DNA of 64,000 nt from Glebionis coronaria. Its lineage: Eukaryota > Streptophyta > Magnoliopsida > Asterales > Asteraceae. Each line of letters starts with the position of its first letter. Positions within the stretch are counted from its first letter, which is position 1. Below the pieces are notes generated by a model. It was not told the DNA's origin. It did no database searches and saw only the letters and a list, made by a program, of their open reading frames with translations. Position numbers and translations under genes: made by a program. The stretch spans positions 597,925,452 through 597,989,451 of the forward strand of contig CM046880.1 in NCBI GenBank assembly GCA_025667525.1, in the 5' to 3' direction. This document shows positions 1 to 11,603 of this stretch, one piece after another.

Positions 1-100
1 TATATACTTAAATAAAAACATATTTTATTCATAAAAAACATTACATAAAAATATACACGAAACATAAAAAAAACATAAAACAACATACGAACTAAAAAAA

Positions 101-450
101 CTAGGCATAACGAGCCTAGATCATTTCTTTCTTCGCCTCAACAATACCAGCGTCGATTGGTGACATTTTGCCCGTGTCGATTTGTAGCACCCTCATATCC
201 GACTCGAATTGTTGAGACGACTTTAACTCCATTCACGTCTTTGTCTCTTCATCAATGATATATTTTAGCATTGCGATCAAACTCGTATTGTTGTTCCATC
301 ATTGTTTTAAACATTTCTGGGTTTGAACTGGAACTAGCGGAAGAGTTGGTTGAACATTGACTCTTTGAAACCCGATGTAGGCCTTCCGAACGCGGCACCG
401 CGTCTGGTTCGAATAGTTCGAGTTCGTATTCGGGAGTGGGGCGTAGACGA
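101..450 (-). pseudogene. Pong/Harbinger ORF1-like (NAM-associated C-terminal type) remnant
   Basis: Read on the minus strand, this stretch gives the C-terminal part of a protein of the same family as the one at 30963-32141. One frame carries an acidic, proline-containing segment, a Ser/Asn-rich stretch and a Glu/Gln-rich helix. A second frame then reads KSSQQFESDMRVLQIDTGKM and ends in an 'EI(R)ARY'-like tail, which is typical of plant proteins annotated as no-apical-meristem-associated or Myb/SANT-like ORF1 of Pong-type elements. Two adjacent in-frame stops, a frameshift and a TAG inside the conserved tail show it is dead. The rest of the element lies outside the window or is lost. The family call rests on recognised sequence character, not on a search. 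Confidence 0.55.
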
Positions 451-613
451 TTTCGTCTTGCTTGGGTCGAGTCATAATTTTTTTATTTGTATATATTTTT
501 CACAAAATTCCAAACACTTTTGCGCTTAAAATATGTACCGGTTATGTTTCTAAATAATACATTAAAATGAAATTTATTATTATTTTAATAAACAATGTTA
601 GTAAGAGAATAAA

Positions 614-1050
614 TCTATACTATATATAAAGGATACATATACACATTCTAACTCCAAATCAAAAATTAAGATAAACATATTAATAACTTAACAATTAGAT
701 TATTTTTAATTCAAACCTAACTTCAAATCTTGACCATCCATTTCATTTGTAACAAACTTTTGTAACAACTTCTTAACAACTTATTAAAAAATCATTTTTA
801 TTTTTGAATTAAAATATCTTTTAACTCATTTATTTTTTTCATAATCTAATTTCACCACATTTTTTAAAATTTTGCCCTCTTTGATTCAACATCCATTTTG
901 GTATATTTACAAATTTTTTATTTTTTATTTTTTTTCAATTTTAGTGATTTTATTTATTTTAATTCAACTTTTTTACAATTTAACGTTAAATCGATTGTTA
1001 AAAAATAGTCACTTATTACTCGTCGCTGCATTGCGCGGGTACAATGCTAG
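614..1050 (+). mobile_element. Non-autonomous Helitron, copy 1 of a head-to-tail pair
   Basis: It begins with TC (TCTATACTATATATAAAGG) after an A and ends with CTAG followed by T, with a GC-containing palindrome-like segment (around 1024-1039) about 10 nt before the end. These are the hallmarks of plant Helitrons: 5' TC, 3' CTRR, a subterminal hairpin, and insertion between A and T. No coding capacity is visible. The body is AT-rich and is repeated in 1051-1470. Confidence 0.7.
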
Positions 1051-1470
1051 TACTATATATAAATGGTGCATATACACATTCTAACTCCAAACCTAACTCA
1101 AAACCAAAAATTAAGATAAACATATTAATAATTTAACCATTAGATTATTTTTAATCCAAACCTATTTTCAAATTTTGACCATCCATTTCTTTTGTAACAA
1201 ATTCTTAACAATTTATTAGAAAATCATTTTTATTTTTAAATTGAAATATCTTTTAACTCATTTATTATTTCATAATCTAATTTCACCATTTTTTAAAAAT
1301 TTTGTTCTCTTTAATTCAACATCCATTTTGATATATTTACAAATTTTTGGTTTTTTCATTTGTATTGATTTTATTTATTTTAATTCAACCTTTTTACATT
1401 TTAACGCTAAATCAATTGATAAAAATAGTCACTTATTAACCGTCACTGTATTGCACGGGTACCATGCTAG
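1051..1470 (+). mobile_element. Non-autonomous Helitron, copy 2, directly abutting copy 1
   Basis: This is a direct repeat of 614-1050. It starts at TACTATATATAAATGG, so it lacks the first few bases of the 5' terminus, immediately after the CTAG of copy 1. It ends in its own CTAG at 1467-1470 followed by T. The subterminal region keeps CCGT...ACGG complementarity. Several point differences and short indels separate the copies, so the duplication is not very recent. Confidence 0.68.
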
Positions 1471-2599
1471 TCACATGTGGATGAGAATTTGTCTAATATT
1501 CAAAAAAGCAGTTTATGATTTACCATATGAAAAGCCAAAGGTCCTAGGATTATAATATTGGCATGAAGGGTGCGCGTCAACCCAAAGTAAAATCATTAAA
1601 CATTTTATTTTACCTTTCTATCAGCCTGAACCTACCTAAATGGACCCTAAGTTCTGATTTTTCACACTTTGGCCAAAAGGTTCATAGAAAGTCGTTTAGA
1701 AATCTATTGACCTTTTCAAGTGTATAAACTCTATGGATAACTCTTGATTGATCATTGAACCTTATAACACCTTTTGACCTTTACGAACACTCAATTGATC
1801 CTTGAACCCAAAGAGTGTTTCTTTTGTTAAATGATCCGGGTTCACACTGACACCCATTCACTTTTGTATTTGATGATCAAATAGAAATGATACCCTCTGT
1901 CTTATAATTATATCCCTCCCTCTAATAATTATAGTTTATAAAAAAAACACCTACTAATACGAATGATTTCGACTTTATTAATATAACGATTAAAATAACA
2001 ATATCTGAAACCTGTTGGTTATCACCCAATATTAGTTTTTAATCTTTTTTTTTAATTTTGAAAATTTTTTATGAAAAAAATTAATTAATTTTATTTTTTT
2101 CTTCGAATTTTTTAAAAAAGCTAAAAAACAATGTTTTTTTTGAATTTTTTTAAATATTTTTTGATTGTTTTTTCTTCGAATTCTTTAAAAGTGTTAAAAA
2201 GTAATGTTTAAAAAAAATAAAAATTCATCATTAAATGATAACATTGCAAGCTCTTTTAGTAATCTTAGGGGGTGTTTCTTTTTCTTTTGAAACCTCTTAG
2301 TGGGAAATAAAAGTGGGACCAAACCGTTTGAGCATCTTGTTCCACACTCACACCAAAACATCTCTCTTCCCACTAAAAGGCATATTAAAAGCCTTACATG
2401 ATACCACTTAAAAAAGTAAACAACCCTTTAATTGATAACCGGCAAGTTTCTTTCGTGATATTAGTATTTTAGTTATTAAAATGTGAAAAAAGAAAACCAC
2501 AAGTAGTTTTAACTTTTAAGCCTTTAAAAAAACGTCAATTTAAAAGATGCATAACTATAATCGGTTAATTAGATCTTCACTAAATTGCAAAAAGGGCTA
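1471..2599. other. Intergenic, no gene seen
   Basis: AT-rich sequence without a credible reading frame. The part around 1790-1900 ('gatccgggttcacactgacaccc' type) resembles 53100-53200 upstream of TNL-C, suggesting shared ancestral flanks of the TNL copies. Confidence 0.5.
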
Positions 2600-3012
2600 A
2601 GAGGTGTTTGGTTTGGCTTATATGAGTTTATGAAATATAAGCTAAAATATGACTTATTTTTGAATTATATAATATAAGTTCTAATTTTATACTCCGTACT
2701 ATGTAATAAACATATGAAAACCCATAACACTATGTGAAAAGAAAAGAAGCAAATATAAGAGAAGAGAAGAGAAAGGAAGAGAAGAACAATCATCCCAAAA
2801 GTAAGAAGAAAATTTTATAGCCAAAATAGCTTATATTTTCTTTTCTCTTCTTTTCTTTTCTCTTGTTAAAAGATCTCGAAAACACAATTAATTTCCAAAT
2901 CTTTTATTTTCTTCTCGAAATAAATCTTGAGAACATAATGTAAGTATTGAAATAAGACACAAAATTGGGCAAAATGGATTTACTTTTATATAAGCTAAAC
3001 CAAACACCCTTT
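2600..3012. mobile_element. MITE with GTGTTTGGTTT-type terminal inverted repeats
   Basis: The left end (GGTGTTTGGTTTGGCTTATAT) and the reverse complement of the right end (GGGTGTTTGGTTTAGCTTATAT) match almost completely. The interior is AT-rich with purine runs and has no coding capacity. Termini of this kind are common in plant hAT-like MITEs. I could not define a clean target-site duplication, so the exact ends and superfamily are uncertain. Confidence 0.55.
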
Positions 3013-4207
3013 AAAAGAAAAATAAAATATCTAATTAATCGGTTTTCTGGTATTCGGTACCAAACAATCAGATAATAGAACTGTTAAACATCCCTAGTGT
3101 CATTCTAACCGATTTTCGATTGCATTTTGGTTAATTATAAGAAATTCGAAAACCCCTAAAATGTGGGTTGAAAGTGGGTCAGAATTACAAATGTGGATAC
3201 TCTGTTTATTTATTTATTTGTTTGTTTTTCAAATGATGAGAAGATTGCAGAGCTTGTAGGGTGGAGGTGGATGTTCTACAAGTGGGTCAGAATCTCATTC
3301 ATATATGTTGGAAAGTGAGTTAAAATTTGGGGTTTGTTTAGTAAAATTGTTTTAGATAATTTGTTTGGCTTGTTATACAAGCTTTGTTATTTTTAGTATG
3401 TTTTTGTTTGATAAGTTTTAGGTCATTGGTTCCTTATAAATAGAGGCTAATGTCATTAGCAATGTTTTAAAAACCGGGTTGAACCGGCCGGTTCAACCGG
3501 TTGAACCGGGAACCGGTCGGGGGACTGGTCCGGATGTCAACGGGTCTTTTGTATATTCGGAACCGGATTAAACCGGCGGTTTTATAATAACCCGGATCAA
3601 ACCGGTTAAAGAAACCCGTCCGGGTCAAAAGTTTTGGTTCTATTTTTATTTTTTGAATAATAATTTGCTTTGATTTTGCTTCCTAATAACTAATGCTAGG
3701 TCCAGTTCTTTATCATTTCCCATGCACACTTTTTATATTTCCTATATTTCTTTCACAAATTTGCCAAAATCCCACACCTTTACGTTTTCTTGTTTGTTTT
3801 GCTTTAGTTTTGATGCCTTAAGTATTGTTGACTTATTTTGGAAATTATAGATATCCATGGTGTCTCTATATTATTGCAAAACATATAAAAAATTGTGATG
3901 AATAAATTTGCAAACCTGTCATGATGTGAAGAAGTGAATAAAATAATGATCAAGTAGGAAACACAATCACCTGATTCAATATTCTGTTTTCACACAAACA
4001 CAATCACTTCACATTATCAAGTTTCTTTGCATTGTCTCCTGAGTGTTTATCGAGCTTTGATCACGATTATCGATCCAAATCATCCACTTTTTTATGCACT
4101 CAGTTTGCAGAAAAATATTACATTCCTCCTTTGATCCCTTAACCATAACTTCATTAGGAATTACGCTGATGCTAATTCTAATGGGCTTTATGTGTTACTT
4201 TTATTGA
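3013..4207. other. 5' flank of TNL-A with an 'accggtt' repeat
   Basis: No gene seen. It contains a TATAAATA box at 3435-3442, which could belong to an old LTR or a promoter, and a dispersed repeat rich in AACCGG/CCGGTT at 3466-3640. The stretch 3900-4020 is alignable by eye with 53630-53740 upstream of TNL-C ('gtgaagaagtgaataaa', 'caagtaggaaaca', 'attcaatattct'). Confidence 0.45.
3466..3640. repeat. Dispersed AACCGGTT-rich repeat
   Basis: It begins with TGTTTTAAAAACCGGG and contains many overlapping CCGGTT/AACCGG palindromes. Related sequence with similar ends occurs at about 19840-20273 (inverse orientation; its right end, reverse-complemented, reads AATGTTTTGAAAACCG) and in decayed form at 53463-53620. 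It looks like a MITE-like family widespread in plants. Class not determined. Confidence 0.4.
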
Positions 4208-4291
4208 ATGGCATCTTCTTCAAACTTGACTGCAGCAGAAAAAGAAAATTCGTCTTCAAACTCATCTAAACTCAATATAATGGAGTCCACT
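4208..4291 (+). pseudogene. TNL-A exon 1, 5' piece (first 28 codons)
   Basis: The ATG at 4208 opens a Ser/Asn-rich leader that stays in frame with a second ATG at 4280. Codon 28 (ACT) ends exactly at the left edge of the Gypsy element. The next codons of the gene lie at 14339 on the far side. The second ATG gives the start 'MEST', which matches the position of 'MAST' in TNL-B (42558) and TNL-C (53837), so either ATG could be the ancestral start. The downstream part is described at 14334-15258. Confidence 0.75.
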
Positions 4292-7020
4292 TGTAACACC
4301 CCACTTGGATAAGTAGACCGTTACGTGTATTTATGGCGTGTCATCAAATCATAAGGTAAATGTCCTAAAACATTAACTGACCATAAAGGAAATACCGGAA
4401 TCAAACATCGGCAAATCCAAACATAAGCCCAAAACATGAAAAAGTAAAATACTGAAGGAAAGGACTAAACAATGTCCAAATAAACAGACTAATGTAAGTA
4501 CATAAAGTAAGAAGTCTGGATAGCTTCCATCCAAATGCACATGCTCTCAGAATCCTAAGAGCGTCCTAGTGTACATGCCGTTAGAACATGAAAGGGAACT
4601 ACGGCTGAGCATAACGCTTAGTGAACGGATATAAAGCATGATAAGGAATTACTGAAATAAAACAGATGATGAAATAATGGAGCTGTAAGTCTGATAAGTA
4701 AAGTTGCAGCGGAAATCTATGTATAATCTATAAAGTCTGATTTATAAATAATAAAGCTGAACTGTTATCTGTTAAATCTGAAAACATGCATTTACTGTAT
4801 TTTAATTGTCAGAGCTTATATAGGCCATGTGATGTAACAACGGTGCATGAATAACTAGAGGGGTGACCTCGTCATGCTGTAGAGGGGTGACCTCTAAATA
4901 ACTGTATAGGGTGACCTCTAAATACTGTGCTGGGTGGAGGGATCAGCTCCAATGTGAAGGATGTAGAGCACACACCACATTCACCCTGATAACTTGTAAA
5001 CTGATAAGCCTAGGATGTATCCATACGCCCCACTAAACATACTGATAAAATGGCCAAACTGAACATGAGTGGGACGATGCAGGATATCACTCTCCTGCAT
5101 GTGAGTCACGACACCGGTGCCTCTAGTGCCATGGTTACGGTACCTCCGTAACTAGTACATAAACTGGTCATGCTTGTATATAATGCTCAGGCAATTTATT
5201 TAGTTATTAACATGATTACTGATAAGCTTAAACATATATTGGGGAAAACATTTGGCTGCAGACAGAGAATCCTAATCATACATAGGAAAGAAAATCCTTA
5301 CTGAAAGGACGAAAAATCCGTACCTTAGTTAACCAAACTCTGACTCTTAACAAAAAAAATCCAAACTTATATCTCGTCAAGTGATCTACAATAATTATAT
5401 AACCAATACTAGTTAAAACTAAGAAAAATAATAAATGGTTTAACTTTAAATTGTAAATTCATCTAATCCAAAAGATATATGAATATATAACCATACTGAT
5501 TAAACAAGAACTTAAATAAGCCAATAGTATTTGTTAAATTTCAAATCCATGCATGCGTACTATCAGTACTACATTTACCAAAACCGTAGACGAACGAATT
5601 ATACCGTTTACAAAACTTTAGTTTTAAACGACATGGACCAATTATAAAAAAAAACATTAAAATACTACATGTGACAACTACATAATATAGGGACTAAAAC
5701 ACAAGTTTCATTAAAGTATGCAATCTAAATTTCATCTTCTTCATTGTGCCGTGATATAATAAAACCGAAATTTCGAACTTTTCTCGTCAACAATTTGAGA
5801 TCTTATTAGTCCATTTTAAATGCTAAAACTAATGTTTAATCCTTAAGTTACGAGTAAACCATTCATGTGATCATTAAATCAAAATATTTAATCATGTCAA
5901 AACTCGAAAACTTATTGGTACTTTTGATTATGAATTAAAAAGTATGAAATTCATGGTTTTACCTAATAAAAACGAGTATAGATAATAGGCTAAAAATGGA
6001 ACACGAGCAGGAACACTAACTCGGACATCCGTGACAAGATTCAATGAGACGATCGAGACCCAAACTCGATCACGAACTGAAGCTATCGGAAACCCACACC
6101 ACACGTGTATGAACAAAGAAGCCTAAAAACCTCAACCTACCGCGAACTATGACGTACCCGATAACCAAAACCCAAACGAAACTCGAACCGGAGCAAACGA
6201 GGCCAACACTACGTATGGTAGCAACACTAAGCTCTTTCATATTACTTTAAGGTTTGTGCCATGAGTGATCAAATAGATGGAGCTGACAAGGTTTTAAGAA
6301 AACAACTTGATAGGATAGTTATGAAATAAAATCAAAGTGAGGTTATAAAATATTGACACCAATGAATTTGTTATATATTCTAATTTCAGTTGTTATACGA
6401 CAAGTATGGCCGAGTTATCGGGATACAATTACACGTGATTGACCTATTAAATTGACTTGTTATAACTGTTCCCTATTTATTTGTCAATCAGATATATGAT
6501 ATTCTAAATGTGAGTTAATTTTCTTAATCACCATCAATATCTCAATTAAAGCATCTCGTTTTAATTTTCTTTTGAATTTACCAACTTAATTTCTTACTGT
6601 ACTTAATTTACCAACAAAAGAGTCTTTTTTTTTCTTTACTGTTAGTGAAAAGGGAACCCCGTATACTTTTTGTATTTATAAGTGGTAGTGGCTCAAAGCC
6701 CAAACTCCTTTCTCTTGTTATAAAAAAGGCTACGGCCCAATATAAAGTACATATGTCTTGGTTTTATTTTTCGACACTAACAATAGTTGTGTATACTTGT
6801 TTTTATTTCTCGTGTTTTAGTTTCTGAATCGTGATAATTATTTTCCGTGTAATAATACATACGTAATATATTCTGAAACTTAATAATTATTTTCTAAATA
6901 GTTATTCTGTTGTAGTATTTAAATAAAATGGGACTCTGTATTTACTATTTACGTTTTATTAAAGTTAGAGCTGAGACTACACGTATTTAATATTTAAGTA
7001 TCTTAAATACGGGTTTTACA
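4292..7020 (-). repeat. LTR of the Gypsy element (3' LTR in element sense)
   Basis: Plus-strand ends are TGTAACACCCC...GGTTTTACA. Nearly identical to 11604-14333. It contains a run of hairpin-forming segments at 4856-5160 (see findings). Short open frames inside, such as 62 codons at 5928-6116 on the minus strand, occur in both LTRs and have no recognisable product. Confidence 0.92.
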
Positions 7021-7034
7021 ATTCTTCCCCTCTA
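7021..7034 (-). other. Polypurine tract of the Gypsy element
   Basis: On the minus strand the sequence directly upstream of the 3' LTR reads TAGAGGGGAAGAAT, a purine-rich primer site for plus-strand DNA synthesis. The same position in the second Gypsy copy (18497) is also purine-rich. Confidence 0.75.
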
Positions 7035-8379
7035 AAAAAATAATTCGTCCCCGAATTAAAGATACGACTATACTGGGTTTTACAATTCTTCCTCTATAAA
7101 AAGGAGAAATTCGTCCTCGAATTAAAGGTAATAAGCTGATGATGTTATAAGAACTGAAAGAACACGTAGACTGAAAAGACAATTAAGCTGAAGGATAAAT
7201 TGTCTTATAATTAAGACATAATGATGCTGATAGGTATAAACCTGACATGACTGAAATGATCATGTAACGTGACATGGCTGAAGAGAACATGGAACGTGAC
7301 ATGACTGAAAGAACATAACTGACCTATAGAAGGAAAAGGATGAGAAGTCCGGATGGACTCCTTTGTTTCAAGTGGCTTCCCACTCGAAACGATTCCTTCA
7401 AAGGTCTAAACATAATAAAAAAAATCTTGGTTCTGATGATGCTGAATGGTTTCTGGTTTCATACATAAGATGGATTCTCTGAATCTGATAGAAAGAATAA
7501 ACTATAGCATGAAGAATACATGGAACGGTACGTACAAATATCTAGAAAAGATAATATTTATATCTCTGGGTAAGCTGCTGAACTTATAAGTGGACGAACT
7601 ACGTGAACAATTGTGAACGTACTACGTGAGCAATTGTGCACGTGGATCATTATTATATGAGGAACGCTGGCATGGAATATATCATGACTGTGATACGTGA
7701 ATCATACTATGAACGTGATACTAGAATATATCATGAACGTATGCTGACTGAGGAATGAATGCCAAAAGATATGGCCTGAGATGTGAAACGTCTGCCTGGT
7801 TATGGAATAGCGGTGCTATACTTGGGTCTGGTTTCTCAAGCTTCCTGTAACCGTATTCGGTAATAAACTGTGAAACGTGTATCACGGAATGGAACACGGA
7901 CTTGAACGTGAACCATGTTATGAACGCTAACGTGAACTTAAATCATGAGCTAGCACAAAATATGGTGTGAACAACATCATAATGTGAACGTGAGACGTAA
8001 ACGTGAAGGTGAACGTAAACGTGATCATAAGTGAACGTAAACAGCCACGTGATCGTAAACATGAATTCTGTTTGATATAATGGTCGATGGAATACCTTAA
8101 ATTCGTACAATTTACTTCTAAATTTTCTGCAGGTCCACTACTGCGTAATCCTTTCGGATGAAAGAAACGCGCAGGTTGATTACACGGTTGACGATGACTT
8201 AGATAGTATCATACTTTTCTGAGTCTGTGGTAACTGATAATAATTTCATGGAATTTCGTCTCATTTCTGCTCAGAAATTTCTAAGGATTGGAATAACTCA
8301 CTAGCATGACGGCGTTCTATCTTGAAGTTGCGGCATGTCAGGCATCTAGATATGAACATAGTTGCATCAATGTGTGGTA

Positions 8380-9130
8380 CTGCTTCTATCAAAATTCTAC
8401 CTGGGATTACGGAATATTTTGGTGGAAATCTGGTTGAGTAGTCATGAAAAAGTTTTCAATGAGAACTGCCAGCAATTTCTGCGGTAGTAGTTAACTGAGT
8501 TCTAGAAAATCCTGTACTTCGTTCACAGGCGTCAGTCAGGACCATCAGGTGATGGCCTTCACCTTCGCAGGATTGTCTAAAATTTTTTCTACTAAAGTAG
8601 GGTGGCTCAGAAATGCCACTTTGTTCAAGTGAAATTTATATCTGGAAAGTTGTGTATAAAAATTGCTCCTATTGAAGATTCTGTACAACTGTGAGAAGAT
8701 GAGTCTCGTGTTCTTCTCTAATATTAGGCAGACCAGAATGTGATCAATGAATATATTGACGATTTTGGTCTGAGAGTCATGGAAAAATTTTATTCATTAT
8801 TTCATAATATAGCTGGAGCATTAGGGAGTTCAGAAGTATAAAATCAAAATTCTTAGAGAGACTGTAATATGTGCAACAGCAGCCTAGAAACGTCATTCTT
8901 TTTTTTTTCACCACTGATGGTAGCATGATCAGAAATTTGTTCTGGAAAATGTTTAAGACATCGTAGCAGATCAGATAAACCTGCTATTTATAGGATGAAC
9001 ATTGATTAAGACTGGTGATCTTGTCAAAAAAAAATTAGTGGTCGATACATGATCTCATGATACCGACCTTCTTCCTGATGGACATAAATGGTGTACTTTC
9101 TGGTGGTGCGCTAGGGCAAATAAGCCTCAT
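8380..9130 (-). pseudogene. Decayed Gypsy reverse-transcriptase remnant
   Basis: A minus-strand frame of about 65 codons from 8760 down to about 8556 reads KIVNIFIDHILV..., matching the FIDDILVYS catalytic motif of Ty3/Gypsy reverse transcriptase with one catalytic Asp changed to His. It continues to NPAKVKAI, the counterpart of the usual DPAKVEAI. Upstream in element sense, around 9035-9115, another frame reads RKKVGIMRSCIDH, matching the RKKDGSMRMCIDY motif. Stops and frameshifts lie between the pieces. This supports a Ty3/Gypsy class for an element with no intact protein. Confidence 0.65.
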
Positions 9131-10957
9131 TCTATAATTCTTGCAGCAATTGTTGAAACTCTTTTAGACTCAGCTGAAGCCCTGTGATAAGGAGTTCTAA
9201 AAACATATTCTGTACTTGAGACACGCCCTATGTTAAACCCTGTCTTGTGGTTAGGAAGGAATTTCTGGAAATGCAGAATAAAATCTGCTGATCATAAATT
9301 TAAGGAAATTCAGAATTGGATTATAACTAGTGGCTAGAAAGTCTATGGACTGATAAGTCACGCGCTTGTAAGGCAGAAACAATTTGTACTGATTTTTCTA
9401 GCAAAATATAATGAATATATTTGGGATTTAGTAAGACGGATCTCGTCGTTAACTGAAAGGAGAACTTTAATAAACATGGGTGGTACTGTGGCGACTTTCA
9501 CTGAATGTGTTCTTCTGTAACCTCACCGAATGAATACTGCGTGTCTAACCTGAATAATACTCTAGTGGTGGTAGCTGAATTTTTAATGGTCTGATTTATG
9601 CATGTCATGACAAAACGGGTATACCCCTTTCTGAAAGGTAACCTGAATTACTGAGGGCCTGGTTTGGAAACATACTGGGGTTATGAGTTCTGACTCGTAT
9701 TTTGAGGAAAGATTCGTATGACGTGTACCATGACTGGTGTCCTGATATGTGTTTTCTGAAAGGATACCTGAGACCCATCTCTTGACTGATGTCTTGACAT
9801 GTGTTTTAATGGATGAACCTGGACAAGGCTGAATTTTTTTTGGTAACTGCTAGGATTGATGGACCGGTTAGACTACTGACCTCTTGTATTTATGGTCACG
9901 TCCGCTCCAGAGTTCTGATGGTTACTGACTGATTAATTATAAGCACGGTGGTTGTCACTACTGCTTTGTCTGTCAATTTATGACAGTCGTTATCATGACC
10001 GTGACTCCTGTAACTATTCTGTTGAGTGGCCGACTGGGTTCCGGTTCCCACTCTTCTGAATGAACGTTTAGCCGAGTGAAGTGTGAAATCTAGCTGAGAA
10101 GATAAAAGTGTGGAATGGAATGGTAGTGTCTGATGGTTGAAATTTATTCTTGTCAGAAATTTCAAATTTATAGTTTTCGTCCTTGTTCTACAGAGTCTTC
10201 ATAATATGAACTGCATCAGTATCTTGAGAGATCTCCAAAGTATCAACAGCATCAGTATTTGTGAGGTCTTCAAAGTGTTAGCAACATCAACATCTGGTAA
10301 AATCTTCAACTCACGAGTAGCATCAACACCTGGTAGAATATCAACAAGTGGAAACGCCTGAGATGATTGAGGATCGATTAGCAATATCCATGTGGTAGGG
10401 TACTTGGTGTACACCTGGGCTACTGTACATGAAGTACAAAATGAATACTGCACATGGAGCATATCTGAGACACTGTACATGGAGTACACATGAAATACTG
10501 TACATGGAGTACACATGAAATACTATACATGGCACTGGTGGAAATTTTATGGGATGATCGATAGTGGTGTCACTTGTCTGACATGATCAAGCAAATAATT
10601 TGATTTAAACGGTAGTAAACTGATCTGAAATAAGTAACATGATAGGATGAAAATTCCTACGTCGACTTACTGCTGGTTATATCGAGGCTGAAAAGTGTGA
10701 TATAATCGAAATACCAACAGTGGTCAGCATGAAGCATGATCAATAAAGGTCAGTCATGATTTATCATGAAAACAGGTTTTACTGAAATTCTTTTTGTGTC
10801 TTAGCACTGAGACATTTATCATTCTGCTGAACATAAAACCCTCGCACGGAGACATGAAACTGAAACAGCGTGGAAGCGACATCAACTTGGGATTGTACGA
10901 ACAGGATTATTATAGAGTCTATAAGAGTATGATCAACTGAAGTTTAACATCAACTGA

Positions 10958-11366
10958 TGTGGATGGCTATGGTTCAATCCACAGAATTCAAGAAACAAAA
11001 CATATGACTAAGTATGGGCGATTCTGGTTCGATCCATGCTTGTCAAAATTTTCTAAGAACTGTCATGTATAGAAATTTATAATCTGGGACTAAATATGGT
11101 TGGCTGTAGTCCAATCCATACTTATCAAAATTTATTGAAATGTCCTAATATGACAAAGGTGAACATCTATGAATCGGTTCACAAAACAACCTTCGACTGA
11201 ATAGCATGAAATCTGACCTGAACAATGGTGAACGTTTATGGCTGGTTCACCAAGTAATACTTGACTGAAAATATGAATCTGTCATGAGTAAGGGTAAACG
11301 CATATGGTCGGTTTACCAATACAAAATCTGAACGGGCAAGGGTGAACGCCTATGGGCCGGTTCACC
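10958..11366. repeat. Hairpin array in the Gypsy leader
   Basis: Successive units of about 55-75 bp each carry an inverted repeat: TGTGGAT/ATCCACA (10958-10983), GTGAAC/GTTCAC (11159-11182), GGTGAAC/GTTCACC (11227-11251), GGTAAAC/GTTTACC (11293-11317) and GGTGAAC/GTTCACC (11341-11366). The loops share a TATG core. Two weaker members (AAGTATGG...CCATGCTT near 11009 and AAATATGG...CCATACTT near 11093) lie between them. The array sits between the primer-binding site and the decayed coding part, in the position of a 5' leader. Confidence 0.7.
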
Positions 11367-11587
11367 AAAACATAATTCGCAGAAAAGCACATGCGACTAA
11401 ATATGGCAAGTCCTGTACCAACATTTTACTTAGTCAAAAACTTTAAGAAAACCGACTGATAACTAAAGAAAACCGACTGATAAATGCATGAGAAACATGA
11501 AAGATAACAATGCCAAAATCTGGGAAGTTCCTGGTGACTACCCACTAGCCACAGGTCAAGTTTTAGAGCCTACAGGTCGAACCTTAC

Positions 11588-11599
11588 GCTCTGATACCA
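11588..11599 (-). other. Primer-binding site of the Gypsy element
   Basis: Minus strand TGGTATCAGAGC, complementary to the 3' end of plant initiator methionine tRNA. It lies four bases inside the 5' LTR edge and fixes the element's orientation. Confidence 0.9.
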
Positions 11600-11603
11600 T
11601 AAT

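Larger units (their letters stand above)
7035..11587 (-). other. Interior of Gypsy element outside the pol remnant
   Basis: No intact frame. The 7600-8060 part is full of short ACGTGA/GAACGTGA motifs. 10420-10530 carries four or five copies of a tgaa(a)tactgtacatggagtacac-like unit of about 30-40 bp. 10940-11420, next to the primer site, is an array of hairpins (see findings). Part of the sequence downstream of 7021 is shared with 18497-19200 of the second Gypsy copy. Confidence 0.6.

Noticed and set aside
3435..3442. TATAAATA as the TNL-A promoter
   Set aside because: It is more than 750 bp from the start codon and is followed by a dispersed repeat; it may equally be an old LTR. Not called as a promoter.
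5928..6116. 62-codon minus-strand frame repeated identically at 13241-13429
   Set aside because: It lies in both LTRs of the Gypsy element, so the repetition is explained. No domain, no start context, no conservation in the diverged LTR at 15259.
10420..10530. Possible CRISPR-like array (regular 'tacatggagtacac' units)
   Set aside because: Units are imperfect, without unique spacers, and lie inside a plant retrotransposon; this is a decayed tandem repeat.
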